Shown here: positions 1 to 8,187 of the stretch, piece by piece
Position numbering within the stretch: position 1 is the first letter of the stretch
How the letters are laid out: each line of letters begins with the position of its first letter
Assembly (NCBI RefSeq): GCF_902728265.1
Contig: NZ_CACVBR010000006.1
Coordinates: 96,819 to 160,818, forward strand
DNA from: Chryseobacterium potabilaquae
GTDB lineage: Bacteria > Bacteroidota > Bacteroidia > Flavobacteriales > Weeksellaceae
DNA: 64,000 bases
Direction of reading: 5' to 3'
Notes under the pieces: model-generated
What the model saw: the letters and a program-made list of their open reading frames with translations, nothing else
Databases searched by the model: none
Told to the model about the DNA's origin: nothing
Made by a program: the position numbers and the translations under genes

Positions 1-19
1 CGTCTGAAAAAATTGATAT

Positions 20-490
20 ATGAAGAAATTAGCAGTGCTATTGGCAGGCTTATCACTATGGGTTGCTACTGGTTGTAACAATGACGACAATACTATAGTA
101 GAATACTCCCTTGTGGGAACTTGGATGCCCGTAAAAGAAGTTCTTACGACTGTCGAAACAGGAGAGGATCCTGTAACCGACGTCATTACTTATAATTCTT
201 GCCAACAAGAATCCCGATGGGTATTTAATGAAGGATCAGGAGGAAAAAGAACAGATAAAGTGGCGAGTGGAACCGTGGGGCAGTGTGATACAAGCTTTGA
301 ACGTAATTTTACATATACATACGATAAAGGTGAAAAAAAAGTAAACATAAAATATCAAGGAATAGTAGAACCGGATAAAGGTAAAGTCGTTACACTTAAT
401 GATACTACATTCAATCTTATGATAGAAGATACGACAGACCCAACTGAATATCATTCTAAAACGTATACTTTTAAAAGAGTTACACAATAA
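20..490 (+). CDS. Lipocalin-like lipoprotein, unknown role
   Basis: A 156-residue secreted lipoprotein. It opens with a short basic and hydrophobic signal ending in a lipobox (VATGC), so Cys19 is the likely lipidation site. The mature part begins with an acidic NNDDN linker and then a GTW motif (LVGTWMP), typical of small lipocalin-like beta-barrel lipoproteins of Bacteroidota. Two further Cys residues in the middle could form a disulphide. The C-terminal half is predicted beta-rich. No operon partner is visible: leuS starts 180 bases downstream after a hairpin. The ligand and role are unknown; the lipocalin-like call rests on motif resemblance only. Confidence 0.75.
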   Translation: MKKLAVLLAGLSLWVATGCNNDDNTIVEYSLVGTWMPVKEVLTTVETGEDPVTDVITYNSCQQESRWVFNEGSGGKRTDKVASGTVGQCDTSFERNFTYTYDKGEKKVNIKYQGIVEPDKGKVVTLNDTTFNLMIEDTTDPTEYHSKTYTFKRVTQ

Positions 491-512
491 CTCTGTATCC
501 CAATATAATGAT

Positions 513-546
513 AAAGACCGTATCGTAAGATGGGGTCTTTTAGTTT
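513..546 (+). terminator. Weak terminator hairpin after the lipoprotein gene
   Basis: AAAGACC pairs with GGTCTTT across a 14-base loop. Only a broken T run follows, so this is a weak candidate. Confidence 0.45.
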
Positions 547-597
547 ATACTTCCTTATAATAATTGAAAATTAAATTCTCATTTCTTTTAAAATCGC

Positions 598-605
598 TAA
601 TTTTG
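598..605 (+). promoter_or_regulatory. Candidate -7 box for leuS
   Basis: TAATTTTG matches the Bacteroidota TAnnTTTG -7 element, 65 bases before the GTG start of leuS. No good -33 TTTG is seen at the usual distance. Confidence 0.4.
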
Positions 606-670
606 TCCTTCTTTACTTTTAAAAGAAAAATCTTAAATATTTAAAGTCTAACCTCTAACATCAAAATAAA

Positions 671-3600
671 GTGTTTTACGATCATCAGCAGATAGAAAAA
701 AAGTGGCAGAAATATTGGAAAGATAACCAAACGTATAAAACTTCCAATTCTAAAGATAAACCTAAATTTTATGTACTCGATATGTTTCCATATCCTTCTG
801 GAGCAGGGCTTCACGTGGGGCATCCACTGGGATATATTGCTTCCGACATTTATGCGAGATATAAAAGACATCAGGGGTTTAATGTGCTTCATCCGATAGG
901 GTATGATAGTTTTGGTCTTCCTGCTGAACAGTATGCTATTCAAACAGGTCAGCATCCTGCGATCACCACTGAACAAAACATTATAAGATACGAAGAACAG
1001 TTAAGAAAAGTTGGATTTTCATTTGATTGGAGTAGAGAAGTAAGGACTTCGGATGCTACTTACTATAAATGGACACAATGGATATTCATTCAGCTATTTC
1101 ATTCTTGGTATAATAAAAATAAAGACAAAGCAGAGTCTATCGAGACGTTGATCAAACATTTTGAAGCTAAAGGAACAGAAGGATTGTTTGCTAATCAAAA
1201 TGAGGAATTAAATTTCACAGCAGACGAATGGAATGACGCTTCGGAGATTGATAAGGAAGATATCTTATTAAATTACAGATTATCATACAGAGCTGAAACT
1301 ACAGTTAACTGGTGTCCTGCTTTAGGAACTGTTTTGGCAAATGATGAGGTTAAGGACGGGAAATCTGAAAGAGGAGGTTTTCCTGTTTTTCAGAAAAAAA
1401 TGATGCAATGGAGTATGAGAATCTCAGCCTACTCTGAAAGATTACTACAAGGCTTAAAAACGTTAGATTGGCCACAACCATTAAAGGATTCTCAAGAATA
1501 TTGGATAGGAAAGTCTCAAGGAGCTCAGGTTAGATTTGATGTTGAGGGTCATAATGAAATTGTTGAAGTCTTCACCACAAGACCTGATACAATTTTTGGT
1601 GCCACTTTTATGGTATTGGCTCCGGAAAACCCATTAGTGGAGAAGATTACTACAGAAGCTCAAAAGGCGGAAATAGAAAATTATATTGAAGAGACTTCAA
1701 AGAAAACGGAAAGAGATAGAATGTCTGACGTGAAAAACGTTTCAGGGGCTTTTACAGGAAGCTATGCAATCAATCCTTTCAGCAATAATAAGATGCCTAT
1801 TTATATTTCAGATTATGTGTTGATGGGGTATGGAACAGGAGCCGTAATGGCGGTTCCTGCACATGATGAACGTGATCACAGATTTGCAAAGAAATTTAAT
1901 CTGGAAATTAAGAAAGTAGTAGAGACTGATGAAGATATTCAAGAGAAATCTTTTGATTCTAAAGATTCAGTTTGTGTAAACTCAGAATTTTTGAATGGAC
2001 TTAAGTATAATGAGGCAAAATCAAAAATAATTACTGAAATCGAAAACAAAGGAATTGGTCACGGAACAACCAACTACAGACAACGTGATGCTATTTTCTC
2101 AAGACAACGATATTGGGGGGAGCCTGTTCCTATATATTATAAGGACGGAATGCCTTACACATTACCAACTTCTGCATTGCCTTTGGAACTTCCTCAGGTT
2201 GAAAAATATTTACCTACAGAAGATGGGGATCCACCTTTAGGAAATGCAAAGACCTTTGCTTGGGATGAGGTAAATCAAAAAGTAGTAGATGTTAAGTTGA
2301 TTAATGATACGACCGTATTTCCATTAGAACTATCTACGATGCCTGGATGGGCGGGAAGTTCTTGGTATTTCCTTCGATATATGGATCCTACTAATGAAGG
2401 AGAGTTTTGTGCAAAAGATCTTTCGGATTATTGGGGGCAAGTTGACCTATATATAGGAGGAAGCGAACATGCTACAGGTCACTTATTATATTCTCGTTTC
2501 TGGAATATGTTCTTAAAAGACAGAGGATACATCAATCAAGATGAACCTTTCCAAAAGTTGATTAATCAGGGAATGATTTTAGGAATGAGCGCTTTTGTGT
2601 ATAGAGTTGCCCCATTTATTAAAAATCAAAATAATGTTTATGAGCCATTGGCCGGGATTTTTGAAAATACAATACTTATACCTAAAAATAAAATAGATAA
2701 AGAATTTTTCGAAAATAATGATTTAAGGGAGATCGTTATCGATAATTTAAATAGGAAATTACCAATTTTACTAAATCAAAGTTTAAATAATTTTTTTGGT
2801 TTCAAGACTTGTTTAGAAATTAAAAAAAATGATTTTAATGGAAAGCAAGAATTAATTCACTTTTTAAGTGATAAAATTGTTTTTGAAGCTCAACAAATTC
2901 CCGTTGATATTTCTTTATTAAAAGGAACGTCTGATGAATTAGATACGGAGGCATTTAAAGCTTGGAGACCAGATTATGCAGATGCAGAATTTATTTTAGA
3001 AGAGGGCAGATATATCACAGGTCGTGAAGTCGAAAAGATGTCTAAATCAAAATATAATGTGGTGAATCCTGATGACATCTGTGAAGAGTATGGAGCAGAC
3101 GGGTTAAGATTGTATGAAATGTTCTTAGGTCCATTGGAGCAATCAAAGCCTTGGAATACACAAGGACTAAGCGGAGTGTATGGTTTTCTGAAAAAATTCT
3201 GGAATTTATATTTCAATGGAGATGTTTTTGAGGTTTCAGACGAAGAACCGACAAAAGCTGAATATAAAGTTTTGCATACATTAATAAAGAAAGTGGTTTC
3301 GGATATAGAAAGCTTCTCTTTTAATACCTCTGTGTCCTCATTTATGATAGCAATAAATGAATTACAGAAAATAAAATGCAATAAGCGCAATATTTTAGAA
3401 CCTTTAGCCGTTATCATCTCTCCATATGCTCCCCATATCTGTGAAGAAATTTGGAGCTTGCTAGGGAACAGTACTTCTATTGAATTTGAGAAGTTCCCTG
3501 TATTGAATGCGGAATATTTGGTAGAGGATGAAATTGAATATCCGGTGAGCGTAAATGGGAAAATGAAATTCAAAATTTCGCTTTCTGCACAACTTTCACC

Positions 3601-3715
3601 CCAGGAGGTAGAAGATTTGGTGATTAAAAGTGATAAAATGCAAGAGATTTTGGAGGGTAAAACACCCAAGAAAATCATTGTAGTGCCTCACAGAATTGTG
3701 AATATTGTAATTTAA
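671..3715 (+). CDS. leuS: Leucyl-tRNA synthetase with unusual insertion
   Basis: Charges tRNA-Leu with leucine in the cytoplasm. The class I signatures are present: HVGH at residues 48-51 and KMSKS at 789-793, with the CP1 editing domain between them (GTGAVMAVPAHDERD is recognisable) and an anticodon-binding C-terminal region. The start is GTG; FYDHQQIEKKW follows at once, the usual LeuRS N-terminus. At 1014 residues it is longer than flavobacterial LeuRS as I remember it (about 930-950). The extra length lies between Y644-R645 and D755, just before the KMSKS loop, where the leucine-specific domain sits. That stretch is very AT-rich and dominated by Asn, Lys, Ile and Leu. The reading frame stays open and normal LeuRS sequence resumes at DELDTEAFKAW, so the enzyme is probably functional. 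Confidence 0.97.
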   Translation: MFYDHQQIEKKWQKYWKDNQTYKTSNSKDKPKFYVLDMFPYPSGAGLHVGHPLGYIASDIYARYKRHQGFNVLHPIGYDSFGLPAEQYAIQTGQHPAITTEQNIIRYEEQLRKVGFSFDWSREVRTSDATYYKWTQWIFIQLFHSWYNKNKDKAESIETLIKHFEAKGTEGLFANQNEELNFTADEWNDASEIDKEDILLNYRLSYRAETTVNWCPALGTVLANDEVKDGKSERGGFPVFQKKMMQWSMRISAYSERLLQGLKTLDWPQPLKDSQEYWIGKSQGAQVRFDVEGHNEIVEVFTTRPDTIFGATFMVLAPENPLVEKITTEAQKAEIENYIEETSKKTERDRMSDVKNVSGAFTGSYAINPFSNNKMPIYISDYVLMGYGTGAVMAVPAHDERDHRFAKKFNLEIKKVVETDEDIQEKSFDSKDSVCVNSEFLNGLKYNEAKSKIITEIENKGIGHGTTNYRQRDAIFSRQRYWGEPVPIYYKDGMPYTLPTSALPLELPQVEKYLPTEDGDPPLGNAKTFAWDEVNQKVVDVKLINDTTVFPLELSTMPGWAGSSWYFLRYMDPTNEGEFCAKDLSDYWGQVDLYIGGSEHATGHLLYSRFWNMFLKDRGYINQDEPFQKLINQGMILGMSAFVYRVAPFIKNQNNVYEPLAGIFENTILIPKNKIDKEFFENNDLREIVIDNLNRKLPILLNQSLNNFFGFKTCLEIKKNDFNGKQELIHFLSDKIVFEAQQIPVDISLLKGTSDELDTEAFKAWRPDYADAEFILEEGRYITGREVEKMSKSKYNVVNPDDICEEYGADGLRLYEMFLGPLEQSKPWNTQGLSGVYGFLKKFWNLYFNGDVFEVSDEEPTKAEYKVLHTLIKKVVSDIESFSFNTSVSSFMIAINELQKIKCNKRNILEPLAVIISPYAPHICEEIWSLLGNSTSIEFEKFPVLNAEYLVEDEIEYPVSVNGKMKFKISLSAQLSPQEVEDLVIKSDKMQEILEGKTPKKIIVVPHRIVNIVI

Positions 3716-3957
3716 ATAAAAATTAATATTAGTAATTTTAAAAAAATGATGCGTTAAATTTTTAGAATTATTAATAATTTTTTTTAAATTAGATATTATT
3801 GCCAAAAAAAGGAAAAATAATTGAAATTTATAAATCGTATTAAAATTTCTTTATCAAAAAAAACTAAAATGTTTATTTAAGACTCTTGCATTTTAATAAA
3901 TTTTGCCTTTAATTTACACCTTGTAAAAATTTTTAAAACAATATAATTTAGTTAAAT

Positions 3958-4821
3958 ATGGAAATGAATGTTTCAAAAAATGATGAGCAAGTAATTGCTA
4001 GAAAAGCGGGAGGTTTAAACCCAGCTGTAATTATTCCTATTTTATTTGCGATAGGAGTTTGTATTTATTTATTCGTGTTAGGTAGTCCAGGGAATTTTAA
4101 GGATGCTGATAAACTGGGGGGCGGATCTGTCGCTTTCTCAAGTGTTGAAGGAAAAGATATTCACCCGGATTCATTCTTAGGAATTATCTATAAAGGAGGT
4201 GTGATTGTACCAGTTTTGATTACTTTCATGATCACGGTAATTGTATTCTCTTTTGAAAGATATTTCGTTCTTGGCAAAGCTGCTGGGAAAGGGAACTTAG
4301 ATAACTTCGTAGTACAAGTAAGAAGCCTATTAAACCAAAACAAAATTGATGAAGCTTTAGAAGAGTGCGACAGACAACAAGGTTCTGTAGGTAATGTAGT
4401 GAAAGAAGGTCTTACTACGTACAAAGCTCTTTCTCATGATTCTACACTAAATAAAGAGCAGAAAATGGTAGCTCTTAACAAAGCAATCGAAGAGGCTACA
4501 ACTCTTGAAATGCCAATGTTGGAGAAAAATATGATGATTCTTTCTACATTAGGTACTGTAGCAACATTAGTAGCACTTTTAGGAACGGTAATCGGGATGA
4601 TCAAAGCATTCTTTGCATTAGGTTCTGGTGGTGGTACTCCAGATGCGGCTGCACTTTCTACAGGTATTTCTGAAGCATTGATTAATACTGCTTTAGGTAT
4701 TGGTACTTCAGCAATCGCTATTATCCTTTATAACTTCTTTACTTCTAAAATTGATGGATTAACTTATAAGATCGATGAGATTGCAATGAGTATCCAACAG
4801 TCTTTTGCTGAATTTAACTAA
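3958..4821 (+). CDS. exbB: MotA/TolQ/ExbB proton channel family protein
   Basis: A 287-residue inner-membrane proton-channel subunit that powers TonB together with ExbD. A cytoplasmic N-terminus leads into a hydrophobic segment at about residues 23-45, a second at about 78-100, a cytoplasmic domain, and two C-terminal membrane helices. The last two contain the family signature LGTVATLVALLGTVIGM and a Gly-rich ALGIGTSAIAI segment. It is the first gene of exbB-exbD-exbD-tonB, all on the same strand with gaps of 12 to 62 bases. The 242 bases upstream are extremely AT-rich and must hold the operon promoter, but I see no exact TAnnTTTG box there. The gene order is the standard flavobacterial TonB cluster. 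Outer-membrane receptors served by it are not in the window. Confidence 0.95.
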   Translation: MEMNVSKNDEQVIARKAGGLNPAVIIPILFAIGVCIYLFVLGSPGNFKDADKLGGGSVAFSSVEGKDIHPDSFLGIIYKGGVIVPVLITFMITVIVFSFERYFVLGKAAGKGNLDNFVVQVRSLLNQNKIDEALEECDRQQGSVGNVVKEGLTTYKALSHDSTLNKEQKMVALNKAIEEATTLEMPMLEKNMMILSTLGTVATLVALLGTVIGMIKAFFALGSGGGTPDAAALSTGISEALINTALGIGTSAIAIILYNFFTSKIDGLTYKIDEIAMSIQQSFAEFN

Positions 4822-4883
4822 GATTAGTTAGCTAGACATTTATACTACGTAACAAGAAGTTTAATTAAAAATCATTAATAATA

Positions 4884-5492
4884 ATGGCGAGAGTCAAACC
4901 TAAAAGACACGGGGTAATTACGGATATGACCGCAATGTGTGACGTTGCATTCCTACTACTTACGTTCTTTATCTTGACCACTCAGTTTAAAAAACCTGAC
5001 GTGGAGCAGATTAAACCGCCATCTTCAATATCAGAGAAGTTACTTCCTGATGCAAGTTTGATGACTATCAATGCTACGCCGGAAGGAAAATTTTATTTTC
5101 AGCCAGTAGAAAATGCATCAGAGAGACTACAGCTTTTGGATAATATGGGTCAAAAATATGGAATTACTTTTGACAACAAAGAAAAAGCTGCATTCCAAAA
5201 AGTACAAGCGATAGGGGTTCCTATGAACCAGCTAAAAAGCTATCTTGATTTGTCAGATGAGGAACAGAAAAATTTTAAGAGTCCTACAGGGATTCCTATG
5301 GATAGTACAAATAAACAATTAGTGGATTGGGTACAACAAAGTTTAAGCGTAAATCCTGATTACAAATTAGCAATCAAAGGAGACGTAAATACTGAGTATC
5401 CGAAAGTTAAAAGTTTATTTGAAGGTTTAAGAGATATTGATTTTCTTAAATTTTGGTTGATTACAGCACAAGAAGGTAAACCTAATGAATAA
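4884..5492 (+). CDS. exbD: ExbD/TolR biopolymer transport protein (first copy)
   Basis: A 202-residue single-span inner-membrane protein of the Ton motor. The N-terminus is short and basic, followed by one transmembrane helix (about residues 18-38). Asp20 in MTAMCDVAF is the conserved membrane Asp that carries protons. A periplasmic domain of about 160 residues follows, longer than in enterobacterial ExbD, with an inserted region in its middle. It lies 62 bases after exbB and 12 bases before a second exbD. The two copies probably form a heteromeric ExbD pair, an arrangement common in Bacteroidota; that is inference from context. Confidence 0.93.
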   Translation: MARVKPKRHGVITDMTAMCDVAFLLLTFFILTTQFKKPDVEQIKPPSSISEKLLPDASLMTINATPEGKFYFQPVENASERLQLLDNMGQKYGITFDNKEKAAFQKVQAIGVPMNQLKSYLDLSDEEQKNFKSPTGIPMDSTNKQLVDWVQQSLSVNPDYKLAIKGDVNTEYPKVKSLFEGLRDIDFLKFWLITAQEGKPNE

Positions 5493-5504
5493 TATCAATT
5501 AGAA

Positions 5505-6077
5505 ATGGCAGAAGTACAAGTACAGGAAAAAGGCGCCAAAGGCGGCAAGGTACGTTCCAAGAAGCAGAGTACCAGAGTTGATATGACTCCGATGGTGGAC
5601 TTGGGTTTTCTATTGATTACCTTCTTTATGTTCACGACCACATTCAGTAAACCGAATGTAATGGATTTGGGGCTTCCGGCAAAACCAAAAAAGGATCAGC
5701 CGAAACCCCCTCCAACTGAGATTAAACTTTCTAATTCGATATCTTTATTATTAGGTAAAGACAATAGGATATTTTGGCACCAACAAGATAATACATCTTT
5801 AACAGATCAAAATCTGAATGAGACTCATTTTGATAGAGAAGGGATTAGAAAAATAATTGGGCAAGCAAAGGCAAATGCTGCAGATAAAGCAAAATTTACT
5901 GTAATTATTAAGCCTACTGATGATGCTGTGTATAAAAACTTTGTTGATATTCTTGACGAAATGGCAATTACAAAGACTGAACAATACGGGGTTACCGATT
6001 TAAAGCCTTGGGAAAAAGCTATTTATGATAAGAAAGTAGGGAATTCAGGAGCACCTGCTGCGCCTGCAACAAAGTAA
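5505..6077 (+). CDS. exbD: ExbD/TolR biopolymer transport protein (second copy)
   Basis: A 190-residue paralogue of the preceding gene. A longer basic N-terminal tail is followed by the single membrane helix with the proton-carrying Asp32 in MTPMVDLGF. After the helix comes a Pro/Lys stretch (KPKKDQPKPPP) and a periplasmic domain that ends in an Ala/Pro-rich tail. Its membrane region is closer to canonical ExbD than that of copy one. Translation is likely coupled: the gap is 12 bases upstream and 23 bases downstream to tonB. Confidence 0.93.
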   Translation: MAEVQVQEKGAKGGKVRSKKQSTRVDMTPMVDLGFLLITFFMFTTTFSKPNVMDLGLPAKPKKDQPKPPPTEIKLSNSISLLLGKDNRIFWHQQDNTSLTDQNLNETHFDREGIRKIIGQAKANAADKAKFTVIIKPTDDAVYKNFVDILDEMAITKTEQYGVTDLKPWEKAIYDKKVGNSGAPAAPATK

Positions 6078-6100
6078 TTTAACCATAAAATTTAAAATCT

Positions 6101-6943
6101 ATGGCAGATGAAAATGTATACAATCCTAATCTAACGTTAGATGAGATTGTATTTGAAAATAGAAATAAGGAATATGGTGCTTATGATCTTAGACATCAGT
6201 ATCCAAGGCTTCTAACAAAATCTTTTATTATTGGAACTGTTTTATTCCTAGTTTTGGCATTGTCTCCGTTTATTTATCTTACTATTAAAAGACTTACAGA
6301 GCCACCTAAACAGGAAGTAAAAGCTGATCTTGTAGAGATTCTGCAGGAAGATAAAATTATCGAACAGCCAAAAGAGGAAGAACCACCACCACCACCTCCA
6401 CCTCCAAAAGAGGAAGAGAAAATTGAAATTATTCAAAATGTGGTTCCTGAGCCTGTAAAAGCTCCTAAAATTGAAACTCCACCACCTCCAATTTCTAAGC
6501 AATTAGAAACTACGACAGGATTGGTTAACCAAGAAGGGGTTAAGGCTCCGGCATATACGCCACCACCTCCACCACCTTCTACAGGTACAAGAACTTCCAC
6601 AGCTGAGGTAAAGCCTCAGGTAAGTGATACCCAGGTCTATACTGAAGTAGAGCAAACGGCAGAATTCCCTGGAGGTATTAATGCCTTCAGAAACAAAGTA
6701 TCTAGCAACTTTGATGGATCTGCAATGAATGGTGATGAGGGTACAGTAAAAGCGGAAGTTACTTTCGTTGTAGAAAGAGATGGAAGTATTACTGACGTTA
6801 AGGCGAGCGGTGCTAATTCTGACTTTAACTCAGAAGCAGTAAGGACGATTAAGTCTATTAAAAACAAATGGACACCGGCTAAAATTAACGGTCAATCCGT
6901 ACGATATAGATTTAGATTACCATTGACTATGAATTTTGAATGA
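6101..6943 (+). CDS. tonB: TonB family energy-transducing protein
   Basis: A 280-residue periplasm-spanning protein that couples the ExbBD motor to outer-membrane TonB-dependent receptors. A cytoplasmic N-terminus of about 45 residues precedes one membrane helix (about residues 46-66). A long spacer follows with two Pro runs (near residues 94-102 and 147-155) alternating with Lys/Glu. The C-terminal TonB domain (about 190-280) carries the FPGG motif in TAEFPGGINAF and the typical ending RYRFRLPLTMNFE. The N-terminal motif ENRNKEYGAYDLR is usual for Bacteroidota TonB. A strong terminator follows 27 bases after the stop. Confidence 0.96.
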   Translation: MADENVYNPNLTLDEIVFENRNKEYGAYDLRHQYPRLLTKSFIIGTVLFLVLALSPFIYLTIKRLTEPPKQEVKADLVEILQEDKIIEQPKEEEPPPPPPPPKEEEKIEIIQNVVPEPVKAPKIETPPPPISKQLETTTGLVNQEGVKAPAYTPPPPPPSTGTRTSTAEVKPQVSDTQVYTEVEQTAEFPGGINAFRNKVSSNFDGSAMNGDEGTVKAEVTFVVERDGSITDVKASGANSDFNSEAVRTIKSIKNKWTPAKINGQSVRYRFRLPLTMNFE

Positions 6944-6970
6944 TAATCTTTTATCTTTAAATAATAATTA

Positions 6971-7008
6971 AAAAAGAGAAGCACATGCTTCTCTTTTTAT
7001 TTTTTTTG
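6971..7008 (+). terminator. Terminator after tonB
   Basis: AAAAAGAGAAGC pairs with GCTTCTCTTTTT across a 4-base loop, followed by a long T-rich run. It separates exbB-tonB from the genes that conventionally follow. Confidence 0.85.
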
Positions 7009-7021
7009 GTATTTTTGTTGG

Positions 7022-7219
7022 ATGATGTTCAACTGGTTATCTCTTATTACGGGATTGTTTTATATTGTATTAGGAATTGTAGTTATTATTTACAAGTTCT
7101 TTTTTACTATCCTGGAGCCGGCTATTGCCTATCCTTTAGGTGGAGTTCTTATTATCTATGGGATATTTAGAATTTTTAGAGCTATTTCAAAAATCAAAAA
7201 TTCAAGGAATGAAGAATAG
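7022..7219 (+). CDS. Small two-TM membrane protein
   Basis: A 65-residue protein that is nearly all membrane: helices at about residues 5-27 and 33-52, joined by a short polar turn, and a basic C-terminal tail (RAISKIKNSRNEE). The gene starts 13 bases after the tonB terminator hairpin and overlaps the next gene by 11 bases (7209-7219), so its translation is probably coupled to the substrate-binding lipoprotein. Small proteins like this regularly sit between tonB and the PstS-like gene in flavobacteria. No function is known to me. Confidence 0.75.
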   Translation: MMFNWLSLITGLFYIVLGIVVIIYKFFFTILEPAIAYPLGGVLIIYGIFRIFRAISKIKNSRNEE

Positions 7220-8081
7220 CTTAAATTGGAGTATAGTATTTATTCTTAGTATACTTTTCATAGGGTGTAAAAAAGAAGAAAAGTCCCCATCTTATCACAA
7301 AGGTGATCTTACCGTACTTACTGATGAATCATTTAAAAGTGTTACTGAGGCTTTAGCGGAAGGATATATGATTAATTATCCAGATACTCATATTAAAGTA
7401 GTGACCAAAAAAGAAGATTTAGGTTTTTTGGATGTAATAAATGACAAAGAGAGATTGGCAGTAATGTCTAGAGATCTTTCTCTAGAAGAAATTAAAACCT
7501 ATGAAGATCAAGTAGATCTAAAGTTCTTACCAGCAAGATTTGCAGCGGATGCAGTTATTTTTATTGTACCCAAAAATGCATCCAAAGAATATATTTCTAT
7601 GGATGAAATTACGAGAGGGATGCAATCTGAAAATAAAGAATTTATTTTTGATGGGACTAATTCCAGTAACTTAAACTTTGTTGCTCAAAAACTTAAAAAA
7701 CAACCAAAAGAATTGAAGTTTTCAGTTATTTCTGGAAATAAAAATATTATTGAAGAACTGTCCAAGTATCCGGATAAAATAGGTGTTATTGGTCTTAACA
7801 CATTAAGTAGACCTTATGATAGAGCATCACAGGAACTTAGGGATATGGTTAAAATTTTACCTATTGAAGATAAAGGGAAGCAATATCAACCTGATTCTTA
7901 TGGATTAAGAGAAATGAAATATCCGTTTACTAGGGTACTGTATTTTTTAACAAATGAAGGTAATTTTAACATTGCAAATGGTTTCATTAGGTACTCGTGT
8001 ACCCAATTAGGACAAATGATCGTGCAAAAAGAAGGATTACAACCTTATAATATTTATAAGAGAGAAGTCCAAATGCGTTAA
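7209..8081 (+). CDS. PstS-like substrate-binding lipoprotein
   Basis: A 290-residue periplasmic binding-protein-like lipoprotein. I start it at the ATG at 7209, because this gives a clean signal (hydrophobic SIVFILSILFIGC with a lipobox Cys). An upstream GTG would merely extend it by 23 residues. The mature protein resembles the phosphate-binding PstS/PBP-like family: a DLTVLTDESF beginning, an 'aavSRdL'-like segment (LAVMSRDLS), and a lobe with DAVIFIVPKNA. No ABC permease or ATPase genes are adjacent, so a classical phosphate importer is not evident. It overlaps the two-TM gene and is followed by the TPR gene. Its link to the Ton cluster is positional only. Confidence 0.82.
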   Translation: MKNSLNWSIVFILSILFIGCKKEEKSPSYHKGDLTVLTDESFKSVTEALAEGYMINYPDTHIKVVTKKEDLGFLDVINDKERLAVMSRDLSLEEIKTYEDQVDLKFLPARFAADAVIFIVPKNASKEYISMDEITRGMQSENKEFIFDGTNSSNLNFVAQKLKKQPKELKFSVISGNKNIIEELSKYPDKIGVIGLNTLSRPYDRASQELRDMVKILPIEDKGKQYQPDSYGLREMKYPFTRVLYFLTNEGNFNIANGFIRYSCTQLGQMIVQKEGLQPYNIYKREVQMR

Positions 8082-8187
8082 AAAATATTAAATTAAATAT
8101 TTACCAGAGATAAATATATTATTTTGGTCTGAAAATTGTGTATAATATACTCGATTTAGAAATTTAAAAATGAAAGATATAATGATT

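Noticed and set aside
2608..2935. Intein or mobile intron inside leuS
   Set aside because: The insertion is only about 70-100 residues, has no Cys/Ser start or His-Asn end, no endonuclease motif, and no repeats at its borders.
2974..3678. Open frame of 234 codons antisense to the end of leuS
   Set aside because: It lies entirely opposite conserved LeuRS catalytic and anticodon-binding sequence, has no recognisable domain, and is a shadow of the coding strand.
6381..6410. CCACCACC-rich tract as a microsatellite or regulatory repeat
   Set aside because: It encodes the Pro run of the TonB spacer, a normal feature of the family.
7140..7208. GTG start giving a 313-residue PstS-like protein
   Set aside because: The extra 23 residues are read out of frame through the two-TM gene and would hide the lipoprotein signal that begins at the ATG at 7209.
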